From the NCBI GenBank assembly GCA_007570785.1, contig ML660774.1, forward strand, positions 9,819,742-9,883,741: DNA of 64,000 nt, given 5' to 3'. The position numbers and the translations under genes are program-made. Below the pieces are notes generated by a model. The model was not told the origin of the DNA. It made no database searches and saw only the letters and a program-made list of their open reading frames with translations. The DNA comes from Antilocapra americana (lineage: Eukaryota > Chordata > Mammalia > Artiodactyla > Antilocapridae). This document shows, piece by piece, positions 10,411 to 22,180 of this stretch; position 1 is the first letter of the stretch, and each line of letters begins with the position of its first letter.

Positions 10411-12599
10411 TTAACTCACTTTGTAATCACAGCTCCACTTCTAGGAAATAAGTATAGGTGAACAGTTCCGTCCATAAAAAAATTCACTATAGTATTATGT
10501 TTGATAAAATTGGAAGTCCTATATATGTTCACTAACATGACCAATACATTTTGATAGTGACATTAAGTAGAATACTTAATCTATTAGAAGCTGGTTTTAG
10601 AAAATACAGTAAATGGCATGGTGATACATTAATAGTTTGTAAAACAGTATACTTAAAACCTATATAAAGGAACTATAAAGACTGGTACTGATTCAAAATG
10701 GCAGCCAGCTCAATTGGCTCTTGCCCCAGAATGAAGTCCAGAGAATCACCTGCTAAATCAAGCAGATCCTCTCCATGAGGAAAGTTCCTTGTGTGAATAT
10801 TTGACTCTGAGAGAAAGTGAGAACAGAGCTTCAGGTAACGCTGGCTTCCTCAGTAGTCAAGGGAAAAAGAAGGAAAATGTGAAGAGCAACTTACTTTCAA
10901 GATGAAAGCCTTTTACCTCAGAGGAAAACCCTCCTTAAATTGGAAATTGCATGACTCCCAGCATCCTGGTTGCCTGCTCATCACCCAGTTGCCCTACAGG
11001 CAAGACCCCTGTGGTCACTTATACTCACTCACATAAAGCTGATGCCAAGGCCGTCACTGGGGGAATGTCCTGTGAGGAAGCTGACCTATACAGTTGCCAA
11101 GGAAACCTATGCCAGTTGCAGGTATTACACACTTTATTTGCTTGGTAGTAAATGTGACTGACCAGCCAGCAAACACCAAATGCTAGAGGAAAACCAGCAG
11201 TATGGAAAAAAACATCAAAATTAAAAAGAAAGAAAGAAAGAAAAAGAAACAGTACATATTAACCCAGTCTATTTTTTCTTATCTTGAATTGAAATTGAAT
11301 ACTTTGATCTAAAAGCAGATTTCATGTTCTGGGGAAAAATTACAGCAAAATTTCAGTGAACCCCTTTCTTGCAAGAGACCTTGATTATTCTGATGACCAG
11401 TTTAGTTCCATTCAAGCCCTCAAACTAGGTGCCAACTTCCTGGGGCAGTTAATTAGATCCATCAGAGTTTATGTCCAGGAGGATTTTTCAGTCTTGCCAA
11501 GTAATTGACAACTGAAATTCTTTCTGGTTTCAATCCAAATATTTATTCTTAACATGGTAAAACCTCAGGATTTGTAGTATTTACATAGCTCCCAACCATT
11601 TCCATTGCTGCAAGACATGGGCCATCTATAAATCTCATGTGGTAATCACTGACATTTGTCTTTGTTATTGTCACCTGGTATCTTCATCAATGTCAAAATG
11701 AGAGTCTTAAAAATTAAGCTCTACAATTTTACTGGCCCAACAACAGGAGTTTTACTGGATAAACCCTCTTTTCTGCGTGACAGAGACGAGGCAGCCAAAG
11801 CATCTCTGACAGCTGTTGCATGATGGAGTGGGATAAAGGTCACTTCCTGCAAATGTTAGGGATTTTAAGAATCCCACAGGCATTGGAGGAATAATTGGAC
11901 TCAACAAGCAATCAATCATATTTGAAACTTGTGAAGTATATTTAAGGACCAAAGGTCAGGATTTAATGTCCAAATTCACCCAATTGTTCAGACGAGTCTG
12001 GAAGTGAAAAGATTTAATTTTAGAGATATTTGGAGAAATTTACATGGAGTTGAATATAAAATACAGAGGTTTTCCCCTATTTTCTTTTAGAAATCTTTCT
12101 AGACAAAGTAATATGATAAATTAGAAATTAAAAGAGCCTCCCTAAACTTAATGACTTATTATCCAAGTAATTAATATTAACATGTTTAAGTTTTTAACTG
12201 ATTTTTTTTTTCTTAAAGATTCCTTTTTTCAGAAACTAAGTTAGATAGTATATTGGCTTTAATTGATGTTAACAATTTTAAGAAGTAAATTAAAGAAGTA
12301 ATAAAAAGTGACAATATGATAATTATTATTTAGGATTCTAGTAAGACATTAAGTTGACAACCTAATTTTAAATCACCTGGTTTTCTTCTAGATTCATGTA
12401 TTATTAAGTGAGGTTTTACTTAAGTAGCTGTACTTAGTGTTGGGGAGATTGGGTACGGGAGTCTGACATTGGTACGTTACTCTCAACTCATGGTCAGATT
12501 TTATGTAGATTTCAACAGCTGTTAAATACACTCTTTCTTTATGTCTTTTGTTTTATGTGTATAGTTCTTTGAAATCTGATCACAAGGGTATATTTGCTT
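10411..12599. other. Unassigned intergenic sequence with a GAAA repeat
   Basis: No exon or named repeat is recognised in about 2.2 kb. A (GAAA)n run lies at 11225-11249. The 66-codon minus frame at 11752-11952 has no domain I know. A homology search against ancient LTR elements would be the decisive test for this stretch. Confidence 0.5.
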
Positions 12600-13715
12600 G
12601 ACCATCTTTACACAGTCTGTATTACGATTAGGAAACACAGCTCTTCCATCAGCGCCAAGGCATTCCTTTGTTACTCCTTAACAATCACACTCTCCTCCCA
12701 GATCCTAATGTCTGGCAACAACTGATGAGCTGCTCTAAACACTATAATTCTGCCATTTCAGGAACAATATATAAACAAAATCATATTGCATGCAACATTT
12801 TGAGACTGGCTTTTTTTTTTTCATTCAGCATAGAGTCCTTCAAATTCTTCTAAATCATTGTGTGTATCCGTAGTTCTTTTCTTTGTATTTATTGCACCGT
12901 AGTTTATCTATTCTCTAGTTGGAAGCACTTTGGGGTTGTTTCCAGCTTTTGGCTACTACAAACGAAGTGGTTATGAACATTTGTGTACATGTCCCCATTG
13001 AGCATGCTTTCATGTCTCTAGGATAAATACCAAGGAAGGCTGGGTTGTACCGCGTATTGTTGTTAGCTTCATAGGAAACCACCAAACAGCTTTCCAGAAT
13101 ACTTATGATATTTTACATTTCCTTCTACAACATGAGAGAAACCCAGTTGCTCTGTATCTTTGTCATCACTGGGTAGTTTCAGTATTTTAAAATTTTAGCC
13201 ATTTCAATAGGTATGCTATAGTATCTCATGTAGCTTTAATTTTCATTTCTCTGATGGGTAACGATGAACATATTTTCTTTCATATGCTTATTTGTAATGT
13301 CTTTTGTCTATTTTCTAATTCAGTTTTTTAAAAATTTTGAGATTAGAGAATTCTTCATATATTACAGACAAATATTCCATCTCTCAGATATGTGATTTAA
13401 AAATATTTCTGCTACTCGATGGCTAGCTTTTCATCCTCTTAACAGGATCACGCATAGAACAAAAGTTTTTAAGTTTGATAGTCTGTGTTATCAATTTTTG
13501 TCTCTTTTAGATTGTGCCTTTGGTGTCAAGTCTAAGAACTCTTTGTCTATTTTAAGCACTGGAAGTTCTTTTTCTGTAGTTTCTTCTAGAAGTTTTATAG
13601 TTTTCCATGTTACATATATATCTATGACCCATTTTAAGCTAATTTTTGTATAAGATGTGAAGATTATGTCTGATTCTAGAGTGTGGTATTTGGAGTTTGG
13701 GGGAGAAAGTGGCAA
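12600..13715 (-). mobile_element. Old L1 LINE 3' region
   Basis: Antisense landmarks of an old L1 are present in order: GGCAACAACTGATGAGCTGC, CATTTCAGGAACAATATATA, GAGACTGGC followed by CATTCAGCATAGAGTCCTTC, TTTATCTATTCTCTAGTTGG, GTTTCCAGCTTTTGGCTACT, a GATAAATACCAAGGAAGGCT block, and a TTTTAAGCACTGGAAGTTCTT region. It is strongly diverged, with no long ORF2 frame. Confidence 0.75.
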
Positions 13716-14544
13716 ATTTCTGGAGGAAAAATACTGGTGAGTGAAAAATTATCACAGTGCATAGAGGATAAAGTTTCAAGATAGAGTGGAATAAAGGAGA
13801 TTGGATGGCAGTCAAAATAGTAGGGGCACATGAATGGAATGTGTCAGAATATGGAAAGGAAGGAAGAGTGAAGAGATAGATCGATTGAGAGAGTGTTCTG
13901 AAAGAAAATGAAAATTTAAGAGTTTGATTGAAGTATCAAAAACTCTAGTTCTTCGACTTGCCTGCAATTGAACTGGACTATTTTGGTTGAGATTTTATAC
14001 ACATATATCTATGCATATTCCCCATATATATTATCTATCATACTTAAAAGATAGAATTCTAGAGATAGATGCATCCTGTTCACTCAAAAGTTATCCTAAT
14101 GGTGGAATTTCAAGCCTGTTGAGGAAGTTTATTCAAAACAGTTCTGGAAGCGGGAACAATTTTCACCTCCAGGTACCGTTGCTGATTCTGAAATTCTTTT
14201 GTGTGGCTTTTTTTCAAGTGATCCTAACACAAAAGCAAAAGAAGGATAACATTCTTGAATGTGGTCTGAAGGTACTTAATAGCACTGGAAAGTAGATAAT
14301 AGCTTATAAAATTTTGATAGTTCTTAAAATTAGACTGAACAGTGGTCTCAAACAATTCTAGTCATAATTTAGGGAGCTATGCAATAACTAGAATTTCCTG
14401 AGTCACATGTTCTCAAAAATAATTGAGCTAAGTAAAATTCTTATTGCTAGAGATAATCAAGTACAGAGACTTTGATCAGGTACCACTTGAACGTAGTTAT
14501 TCACATACCTGAAATAGATGAAATTTAATAGAGAGGGCATGAAA
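13716..14544. other. Unassigned intergenic sequence
   Basis: Nothing recognised. The 102-codon frame at 13987-14295 begins in low-complexity TATA-rich sequence and shows no domain or signal that would make it a gene. Confidence 0.5.
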
Positions 14545-15240
14545 ATAGCATGAATTTGAGCAAACTCTGGGAGATGGTAGGGGACAGAGGAGGCTGGTGT
14601 GCTGAGTTCTGTGGGATCACAAAGAATTGGACACAACTTATAGACTCAGTCAATAAATCAGTTCAGTTGCTCAGTTGTGTCCGACTCTTTGCAACCCCAT
14701 GAACCGCAGCATGCAGGCCTCCCTGCCCACCACCAACTCCCAGAGTCCATCACCACCCAAATCCATGGCCATTGAGTCGATGATGCCATCCAGCCATCTC
14801 ATCCTCTGTCGTCCCCTTCTCCTCCTGCCCTCAATCCTTCCCAGCATCAGGGTCTTTTCTAATGAGTCAGCTCTTGGCATCAGGTGGCCAAAGTATTGGA
14901 GTTTCAGCTTCAGAATCAGTCCTTCCAATGAACACCCAGGACTGATCTCCCTTGGGATGGACTGGTTGGATCTCCTTGCAGTCCAAAGGACTCTCAAGAG
15001 TCTTCTCCAACACCACAGTTCAAAAGCATCAATTCTTCGGTGCTCAGCTTTGTTTATAGTCCAACTCTCACATCCATACATGACCACTGGAAAAACCATA
15101 GCATTTATACGGACCTTTGTTGGCAAAGCAATGTTTCTGCTTTTTAATATGCTGTTTATGTTGGTCATAACTTTCCTTCCAAAGAGTAAGCATCTTTTAA
15201 TTTCATCGCTGCAATCAACTTAGTGACTAAACAACAACAA
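14545..15240 (+). mobile_element. Older BovB-type 3' end, split by a younger BovB
   Basis: The left part (14545-14640) reads ATGAATTTGAGCAAACTCTG, GGGAGATGGTAGGGGACAGAG and CACAAAGAATTGGACACAAC in sense. The right part (15223-15240) completes it with GTGACTAAACAACAACAA, the typical older BovB / Bov-A terminus. The two halves are separated by a BovB on the other strand. Confidence 0.75.
14641..15215 (-). mobile_element. BovB LINE 3' fragment nested in an older BovB end
   Basis: The antisense BovB 3' end starts near 14659 with CAGTTCAGTTGCTCAGTTGTG and runs to a truncation at about 15215. The minus frame at 14671-15168 (165 codons) is a clean translation of the RTE C-terminal region, with VFPVVMYGCESWTI, RIDAFELWCWRRLL and KLKLQYFGHLM. 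A 7-bp direct repeat CAACTTA (14634-14640 and 15216-15222) marks the target, and removing the insert restores a continuous older BovB terminus. Confidence 0.88.
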
Positions 15241-15869
15241 TAAGGAAGTCACATGAAACAAGATAAAATGCCACTATTAAATCTGGATAAATTTGTTAAA
15301 ATAACAACAAATGGAGAAATGAATAAGTATTTCATTGGAATTTTAAGACCTATTTTCCGAAGGACCTTTAGCAACATTACAAATGTGAAGTGAGAACTTA
15401 TGAATTTATATGGGAAATATGGCAGAAAATAGTTTCTACTTTTACCCTTCTTTCCTTTAAGAGATTTACAATGATGAGTGTTTGTATGTTCCTGAAGAGT
15501 TGCTTACAGCAATACTCTTTCTGTTGGCATCCTGTGTCAAACAGAATACAACTGTATCACTTGGTCTCACCAGTGCTAGCTGACTCAACGAAACTCAAAC
15601 CAACAGATGTTACCTAAATTTTTATAGACACACACCCACACAGTGAATGTATTAAGAGTCAACTATTTATCTTCCTACCTATATTTTTTCAGGAGAAGGA
15701 AGGAAAAAAGGGATGTACTCAGTAAGCTTGAAACTATTTTTATTTATCAGGAAAAAAAGATAATTTTAAACTGAATATTTCCAATAAGCACTTTACTGGA
15801 AATTATTGAAATGATTCTACAAAATTGTCTTATATTTGAGGACATATACAAAGCATTTGCCACAACTTA
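15241..15869. other. Unassigned intergenic sequence
   Basis: No recognisable repeat. The plus frame at 15390-15617 (75 codons) lacks any domain. Confidence 0.5.
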
Positions 15870-17625
15870 AATTTTTTTAACAGTTTTATCAAGGTGTAAT
15901 AGACATGCAGCACTGTATAAGTTTGAGGTATACAACTTAATGGCTTGACTTACATATCTTTTGAAGTGATTATCACAATAAATTTAGTTAACATCCATCA
16001 TCTTGTATAGACACAAAAACAGTAGTGCTAACTGTAGCCATATTGTTGTATTAGATATTACAGCCCTAGTACATATTTATCTTGTAATTGGAGTTTTGTA
16101 CTTTTTGACTACTTTCATCTGCCTCCCCACACCTCTGCCTCCCCACACCTCATCCTCCATTTCTGATAACCACAAATCTGTCAGTTTTGTGGCTGTTGTT
16201 TGTCTGCTTTAGATTCACACTTAAGTGGGGTTGTATGGTATTTGTCTTTCCTTGTGTAACTTACTTCACTTAGCATAATGCTTTCAAGATCTATGTTGTT
16301 TCAAATGGCAGTATTTCCTTCTTTTTGCAGCTGAATAATATTCCACTACCTTTATATATCACATTTTCTTTATCCAGTCAGTTGATGGACACTAAGCTTT
16401 TTTTTTTTATTAGTTTTGTCATACAATGACATGATATTGCCATGGGTTTACATATGCTCCCCCTCCAGAACCCCCCTCCCTCTTCCCTCCCTCCTCCCTC
16501 CCCCCGGGAAATCTCGAGGCACCAGCCCCGAGCATCAATCCTGGGCTGGCCATTGATTACACATATGATAATTAACATGTTTCAATGTCATTCTCCCATA
16601 TCATCCCACCCTTGCCCTCATCCACAGAGTCCACGAGTTTGTTCTATACATCTGCGTTCCTTTTGCTGTCTCGCATGCTGGGTTCTCGTTACCGTCTTTC
16701 TAAATTCCATATATATGCGTTAGTATACTGTATTGTTGTTTTTCTTTCTGGCTTACTTCGCTATGGATAATGGACTCCAGTTCCATCCACCTGAGTAAAA
16801 CTGATTCGAATGAATTTTTTTTTAATGCTGAGTAATATTCCATTGTGTATATGTATACAATATATATATACATATTTTGAGTATACTACCCAAAGCAATC
16901 TATAGATTCAATGCAATTCCTATCAAGCTACCAGAGGACACTAAGCTTTGTTTTCACGTCCTGGCTGTTGTGAATTGTGCTGCAGTGAACATGCGTACTT
17001 CATGAAATATAGGTATCACTTTGACATAATGATTTCACTTCCTTTGGATAAATACCCAGAAATGGTATTTCAGGATTGTATTGTAGTTGTATTTTTAATT
17101 TTTTTGAGGAAACTTGTTATGGTTTTCCAGAGTGGCTGCACCAGAGTTCTCCAAATTTTCCTCAGCATCTGTCATTTCTTGTCCTTTTGATGATAGCCTT
17201 TCTAACAGGCATGAGGTGATATGTTGGGTTTTGATTTGTATTTCCCTAATGAAAACAGATGTTGAACATCTCCTCATATACCTATTGGTCATTTTATATC
17301 TTCTTGGGAAAATGTCTTTTGTTTATTTTTAATTGGATTATTATAATTATTATTATTTGCTATTGAGTTGTATGAGTTCTTTATATATTTTGGATACTAA
17401 CCCCTTTACATATTTGCAAATATTTAATTCCATTCCATAAGCTAGCTTTTTATTTTGTTGATCATTTCTTTTTTTTTTTAAGTTTTTAAGCTTGATGTAG
17501 TATCATTTGTTTGCTTTTATTTTGTTGCCTTTGCTTTTGTTGGCAGATTTAAAAAATCATTGCTAAGATCTATATTTTCTTCTAGGAGTTTTATGGTTTC
17601 AGGTCTTACACTTAAGTCTTTAAAT
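15870..17625 (-). mobile_element. Old L1 LINE 3' region, interrupted by a young L1
   Basis: The left half (15870-16386) carries antisense 3' UTR landmarks: AGGTGTAATAGACATGCAGC, TTGAGGTATACAACTTAATG, CTTCACTTAGCATAATGC and TTTATCCAGTCAGTTGATGG. The right half (16950-17625) continues with CGTCCTGGCTGTTGTGAATTG, GGATAAATACCCAGAAATGG, CCAGAGTGGCTGCACCAGAG and TTTATGGTTTCAGGTCTTAC. The two halves join directly if the insert and one TSD copy are removed. Confidence 0.85.
16401..16935 (-). mobile_element. Young L1 insertion with inverted 5' segment
   Basis: It is flanked by a perfect 14-bp duplication GGACACTAAGCTTT (16387-16400 and 16936-16949). From 16401 to about 16855 it is an antisense L1 3' UTR (T run, CATGGGTTTACATATGCTCC, C-rich tract, GGGAAATCTCG, TTCCATATATATGCG). 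From about 16875 to 16935 the strand flips: the + strand reads ACTACCCAAAGCAATCTATAG then ATTCAATGCAATTCCTATC, which translates in one frame to PKAIYRFNAIPIKL, an upstream part of L1 ORF2. An inverted 5' piece next to a 3' end within one TSD pair is the twin-priming structure. Confidence 0.85.
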
Positions 17626-19933
17626 GTTTGTAATAATTCTGAACATATAAGAATATCATCCAAATTTATCAGAGAGCTTAAAATGTAACATTCTAATCTC
17701 CCGCATGGATTGATTTGAATGAGTATTTCTCTTAAATCTTTAAAATTTGCCCTCATAGATCTGACCTCCTAAATTCGCAAAGCACAGCCTAAGTGTTAAC
17801 AAACACTTCTCAAATATTATTTGAATAGGTTCCAGAAGAGCTACAATGCTCAGAAATGATCCCTTCATGACTGAACCTGTTCAGTTTATTTGATGTTCTT
17901 ACTTTGAAAAATTTTTGGATGCAGACTGAGTTACATCAGGGACTAGCTGATACTGACTTTATTGTTGTCTTGCTCACAAACCAAGAGCATGCTTTTAATG
18001 TTGGCAATAGTTTACAGAAGCAGACAACCAAGTCTGGATTGGGTGGTCTCCCTACGTTAACTCAAATTGATTTTGTTCTTCCCAAAGCTGATAAATATTA
18101 TTTTGGAATATCATAATAAAATGAAAATTGTGTAAATATGTTTGATTGAAAATATATGAAAGATACACTATAATTCAGTAGAATATGTAAAGATAGAGCT
18201 CAGAATTCCAGACATTAGGTTGAAAGTTCCCCTGTTTGAATTACCTTAGTCTAATGTAATTGAGATTCTGCCTTGACTATACAAATGACCTATGGAAAAA
18301 TTATGAAATTAATATTAACATTTGAAGTCCTTTTTTTTGCTCACTTTGAAAAGATTTCCTGTTTGACTCTAAATAAATATCCAATTTGAGAGGCCAACTG
18401 CAGGTGTATCATTACTTTAATCACATGGTTTGTTCAAGTCAGTAAAAAGTACAGAAGAATCTAAATGTTCTTTGTAACAGCTTCAGTTTTCATCAACTGA
18501 GATCCAATTTGTGTCAGAAGGTAAAACTTGCCTCATTAGATCTGTTCAACAAAGCCATTAAACAACTTCCAGTGTTCTTGCTCTTTCACATTTAGGACAC
18601 TAAACTTTTACAGACACTGACAGTTTGAAGCCTTCTTAATTATTTCCATTATCACCCCAGAAGAATTACTAAGCCTCAGCCTCTGTTGTAATTCTCAAAG
18701 TTCTCAGTGCAAATTATATGGGAATCTAAAATGCCTTTCTCTAGCTTTATGACCTGATTATTATTTAGAGTCTCTCCAGCAGTGAACTTGAAGTCCATGC
18801 AAATGTGTTCATTGGGAAAGTCCCTGTGTACCTGAAGATTTTGTTTTGTAGGAAACCAGCTCAATTTTATCACCAGCCATGAAAATTCTTTGTCAGTGCT
18901 TTTCCATAGAACAGGCCTGTTGTTCTACTAGTTCCACTTTAGCTCCGACAGAAAGCTGATCAGAAATGCTATAGTAAGCTGTAGATCCCTATTTTAAGAA
19001 ATGTTATTATTAAGCTATAAATCCCTATTTTAAAATATGTTGCCTGATATCATTATGCTATATTCCACCATTAATTCACATAATATTTCCTTTGGTTTTA
19101 GTATCCTCTATAACAAAAAACTAAAGTAATTCTGGAAATGTAAAGCATTTGGCATGTATCTAAACTTGAGAATCAGGAGAAACCTACAGCTTGATTTGTG
19201 TGAATGCATACAAATTTAACTGGACAGAAATGACCATGTATATTCACGACATGTGATATTCACAATGCTGACAGCAGTAGTATTTGCCAAGATATTCACA
19301 GTTCCTAGAATACTGAGATTAACTGCAACTCTAGCTATCCATTCACTGGTCCAATTTTTATTAAACACATTTTTTTTTTTTAGATCCTGTTATACTGATG
19401 ACTGAATGTCACTTTGTATTCATAAGGAATAAAGCCAAGTGGGAATAAGGATAAGCAAATAATTCTAATTAGTGAGATAAACTGTTGGCTAAGAGTTTAA
19501 TCAGGATACTGCTGGCACATCTTACCCAGCACTATTTTTCAGGGAAAATGATGAGATCAAGAAATAGTCAAGTGAGAGCAAACTAGGCTTGAAGTCCTGT
19601 AAAAGATGAGGTGCTCCAGTCAGAAGGAGCTATAGGTTGAGGATGACTCAGTGGAGATTTACAGTCCTATCATATCTTAAGGAGTCTGGCCTTCATCCTA
19701 ATGTAGAGATAAATCACAGAAGGAGAGTGAGATGATCCTATTTCAGTTTAGAAAGATAATCATGGCTCAAGTATAAGGAGTGATTTGGAGAGAATAATGG
19801 AATTAGACAAGTTCAGGTCAAAAATGATACTCTCTTACGCTTTGGTAGTGATAGTGAAGAAAGAAATACATAAAATACATTTATATTTCATCTTATTCTA
19901 CCAAAACTTGCTGCTGTTTTATTAGAGTGTACA
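17626..19933. other. Unassigned intergenic sequence with a 36-bp tandem duplication
   Basis: No gene or named repeat recognised in about 2.3 kb. One internal duplication is visible: TAAGCTGTAGATCCCTATTT at 18975 and TAAGCTATAAATCCCTATTT at 19011, period 36 bp, with several mismatches. Short frames at 17904-18116 (+) and 18676-18873 (-) show no domain I can name. Confidence 0.5.
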
Positions 19934-19945
19934 GATGTTACTTTT

Positions 19946-21190
19946 GGAAAACTCAGCAATGGCCATGGTACTGCAAAAGGTCAGTTTTCATTCCAATCAC
20001 AAAGAAAGGCAATGCCAAAGAATGCCCAAACTACCACACAATTGCACTCATCTTACATGCTAGTAAAGTAATGCTCAAAATTCTCCAAGCCAGTCTTCAG
20101 CAATACGTGAACCATGAACTTCCAGATATTCAAGCTGGTTTTAGAAAAGGCAGAGGAACCAGAGATCAAATTGCCAACATCTGCTGGATCATTGAAAAAC
20201 AAGAGAGTTCCAGAAAAACATCTATTTGTGCTTTATTGACTATGCCAAAGCCTTTGACTATGTGGATCACAATAAACTGGAAAATTCTGAAGAGTTGGGC
20301 ATACCAGACCATCTGACTTGCCTCTTGAGAAACCTGTATGCAGGTCAGGAAGCAACCGTTAGAACTGGATATGGAACAACAGACTGGTTCCAAATAGGAA
20401 AAGGAGTACATCAAGGCTGTATATTGTCACCCTGCTTATTTAACTTACATGCAGAGTACATCATGAGAAACTCTGGGCTGGAGCAAGCACAAGCTGGAAT
20501 CAAGATTGCTGGGAGAAATATCAATAACCTCAGAGATGCAGATGATACCACCCTTATGGTGGAGAAGGAAATGGCAACTCACCCCAATGTTCTTGCCTGG
20601 AGAATCCCAGGAACAGGGGAGCCTGGTGGGCTTCCATCTATGGCGTTGCACAGAGACGGATGCGACTGAAGTGACTTAGCAGCAGCAGCAGCCACTCTTA
20701 TGGCAGAAAGTGAAGAGGAACTAAAGAGCCTCTTGATGAAAGTGAAAGAGGAGAGTGAAAAAATTGGCTTAAGCTCAATATTCAGAAAACTAAGATCATG
20801 GCATCTGGTCCCATCACTGCATGGGAAATAGATAGGGAAACAGTGAAAACAGTGTCAGACTTTATATTTTTGGGCTCCAAAATCACTGCAGATGGTGATT
20901 GCAGCCATGAAATTAAAAGATGCTTACTCCTTGGAAGGAAAGTTATGACCAACCTAGATAGCATATTTAAAAGCAGAGACATTATTTTGTCAACAAAGGT
21001 CCATCTAGTCAAGGCTATGGTTTTTCCAGTAGTCATATATGGATGTGAGAAGTGGATGGTGAAGAAAGCTGAGCGCTGAAGAACTGATGCTTTTGAACTG
21101 TGGTGTTGGAGAAGACTCTTGAGCATCCCTTAGCCTGCAAGAAGATCCAACCAGTCCATCCTAAAGGATATCAGTCCTGGGTGTTCATTG
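19946..21190 (+). pseudogene. BovB ORF2 reverse transcriptase remnant
   Basis: This is the RT half of BovB ORF2. The frame at 19927-20316 has SVFIPITKKGNAKEC, then ASLQQYVNHELPD and AGFRKGRGTRDQIAN. The frame at 20226-20669 carries RT motif A intact (CFIDYAKAFDYVDHNKL) and QGCILSPCLFNLHAEY. The catalytic box reads DADD (20535-20546) instead of YADD, the same change as in the 7-kb copy. The SINE enters a few codons later. A last frame at 20798-21079 carries DFIFLGSKITADG and VFPVVIYGCEKW. The whole is a dead copy with frame changes. Confidence 0.88.
20560..20691 (+). mobile_element. Bov-A type SINE nested in BovB
   Basis: It begins GGAGAAGGAAATGGCAACTC, continues GCCTGGAGAATCCCAGGAAC and GCACAGAGACGGATGCGACT, and ends in an (AGC)n tail. 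It is flanked by CCACCCTTATGG (20548-20559) and CCACTCTTATGG (20692-20703), one mismatch. The tRNA-derived head is absent, as usual for this SINE type or because of 5' truncation. Confidence 0.9.
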
Positions 21191-21941
21191 GAAGGACTGA
21201 TGTTGAAGCTGAAACTCCAATACTTTGGCCACCTCATGTGAAGAGCTGACTCATTGGAAAAGACCCTGATGCTGGGAAGGATTGGGGGCAGGAGCAGAAG
21301 GGGACGACATAGGATGAGATGGCTGGATGGCATCACTGACTCCAAGGCCATGGGTTTGGGTGGACTCCGGGAGTTGGTGATGGAGAGGGAAGCCTGGTGT
21401 GCTGCGATTCATTAGGTCGCAAAGAGTCGGACACGACTGAGTGACTGAACTGAACTGAACTGATGTTACTTTTAAAATATTCTGTAATTCCGAGGAGCCA
21501 CTTACTTCTGGATCCTCTTGTGTTATTTGTAAAAATATCGTATTCATCTCTGAATCACACTTTCCCTGCTGTCAACTTAAATTCCCAGGTTTGATCTGAT
21601 AAAACATTTATTTTCATCTTCCAAAACATGATTAAATACTATGCCCAAAGTCTCATGATAATTCATGCCTGTATAAACACATTTTTGTGCTGAAAGATAA
21701 ACATGTGGCTTTGATATTTGATTTTGCTGATGTTAAAAAATGATAAAGGAAAAGGAGAAGTAAACAGAGTTTAAGAAAATGTAACATGTCTGTTTTCACA
21801 ATACATATCAAAAAATGAATTATTTAAGGGGACTATAGGTGCAAGGGGCATGCATGAGAAATGCAGAAAGAGAGGGGATTAAGTAAAAATATAAACTACT
21901 TTAACTATTGTCTACTTATAACAATACCATCATTTATATCA

Positions 21942-21990
21942 TTATATATATATACGCACACACATGCACACACACACGTGTATATATATG
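21942..21990 (+). repeat. Compound (TA)n/(CA)n microsatellite
   Basis: An AT-alternating run passes into CACACA and GCACACACAC units and back to GTGTATATATATG, so the block is nearly self-complementary. Confidence 0.85.
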
Positions 21991-22039
21991 AGATTGTTAT
22001 TTCAGAAAGCAATGTAATCTAGTAGAAAATTTATTCAGT

Positions 22040-22180
22040 TTAGTGCCTCAGCCAAGTTATATAACTTCTTTGGGCATCAATTTCCATACCTGTAAAATGA
22101 TAAACAGTACCCTACTACATATCTCATGTGTAAAAACTGCATAAAAGTGAAGTAATAGTTTTGAAATGGTTTGAGCAAAA
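22040..22180 (-). mobile_element. MIR SINE fragment
   Basis: The + strand shows the antisense MIR signature: CAGCCAAGTTATATAACTTC, TTTGGGCATCAATTTCCATA and CCTGTAAAATGATAAACAGT followed by a CTACATATCTCATG block (matching 'CAAGTTACTTAACCT...CAGTTTCCTCATCTGTAAAATG'). Ancient, diverged. Confidence 0.7.

Larger units (their letters stand above)
19946..21461 (+). mobile_element. BovB LINE, 3' half, with SINE inside
   Basis: A 5'-truncated BovB in sense orientation starts at GGAAAACTCAGCAATGGCCA and ends at GACTGAGTGACTGAACTGAA with the typical GAACT repeats. A 12-bp duplication GATGTTACTTTT (19934-19945 and 21462-21473) defines both ends. A SINE occupies 20560-20691. Confidence 0.95.

Noticed and set aside
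11752..11952. Possible ancient retroviral coding remnant on the minus strand
   Set aside because: The resemblance was too vague to name a family and no neighbouring motifs support it.
14675..15223. 182-codon plus open frame
   Set aside because: Antisense shadow of BovB; the real coding direction (165 codons, minus) gives the RTE C-terminal motifs.
21942..21990. Near-palindromic TA/CA block as a structured regulatory element
   Set aside because: Explained by a compound dinucleotide microsatellite.
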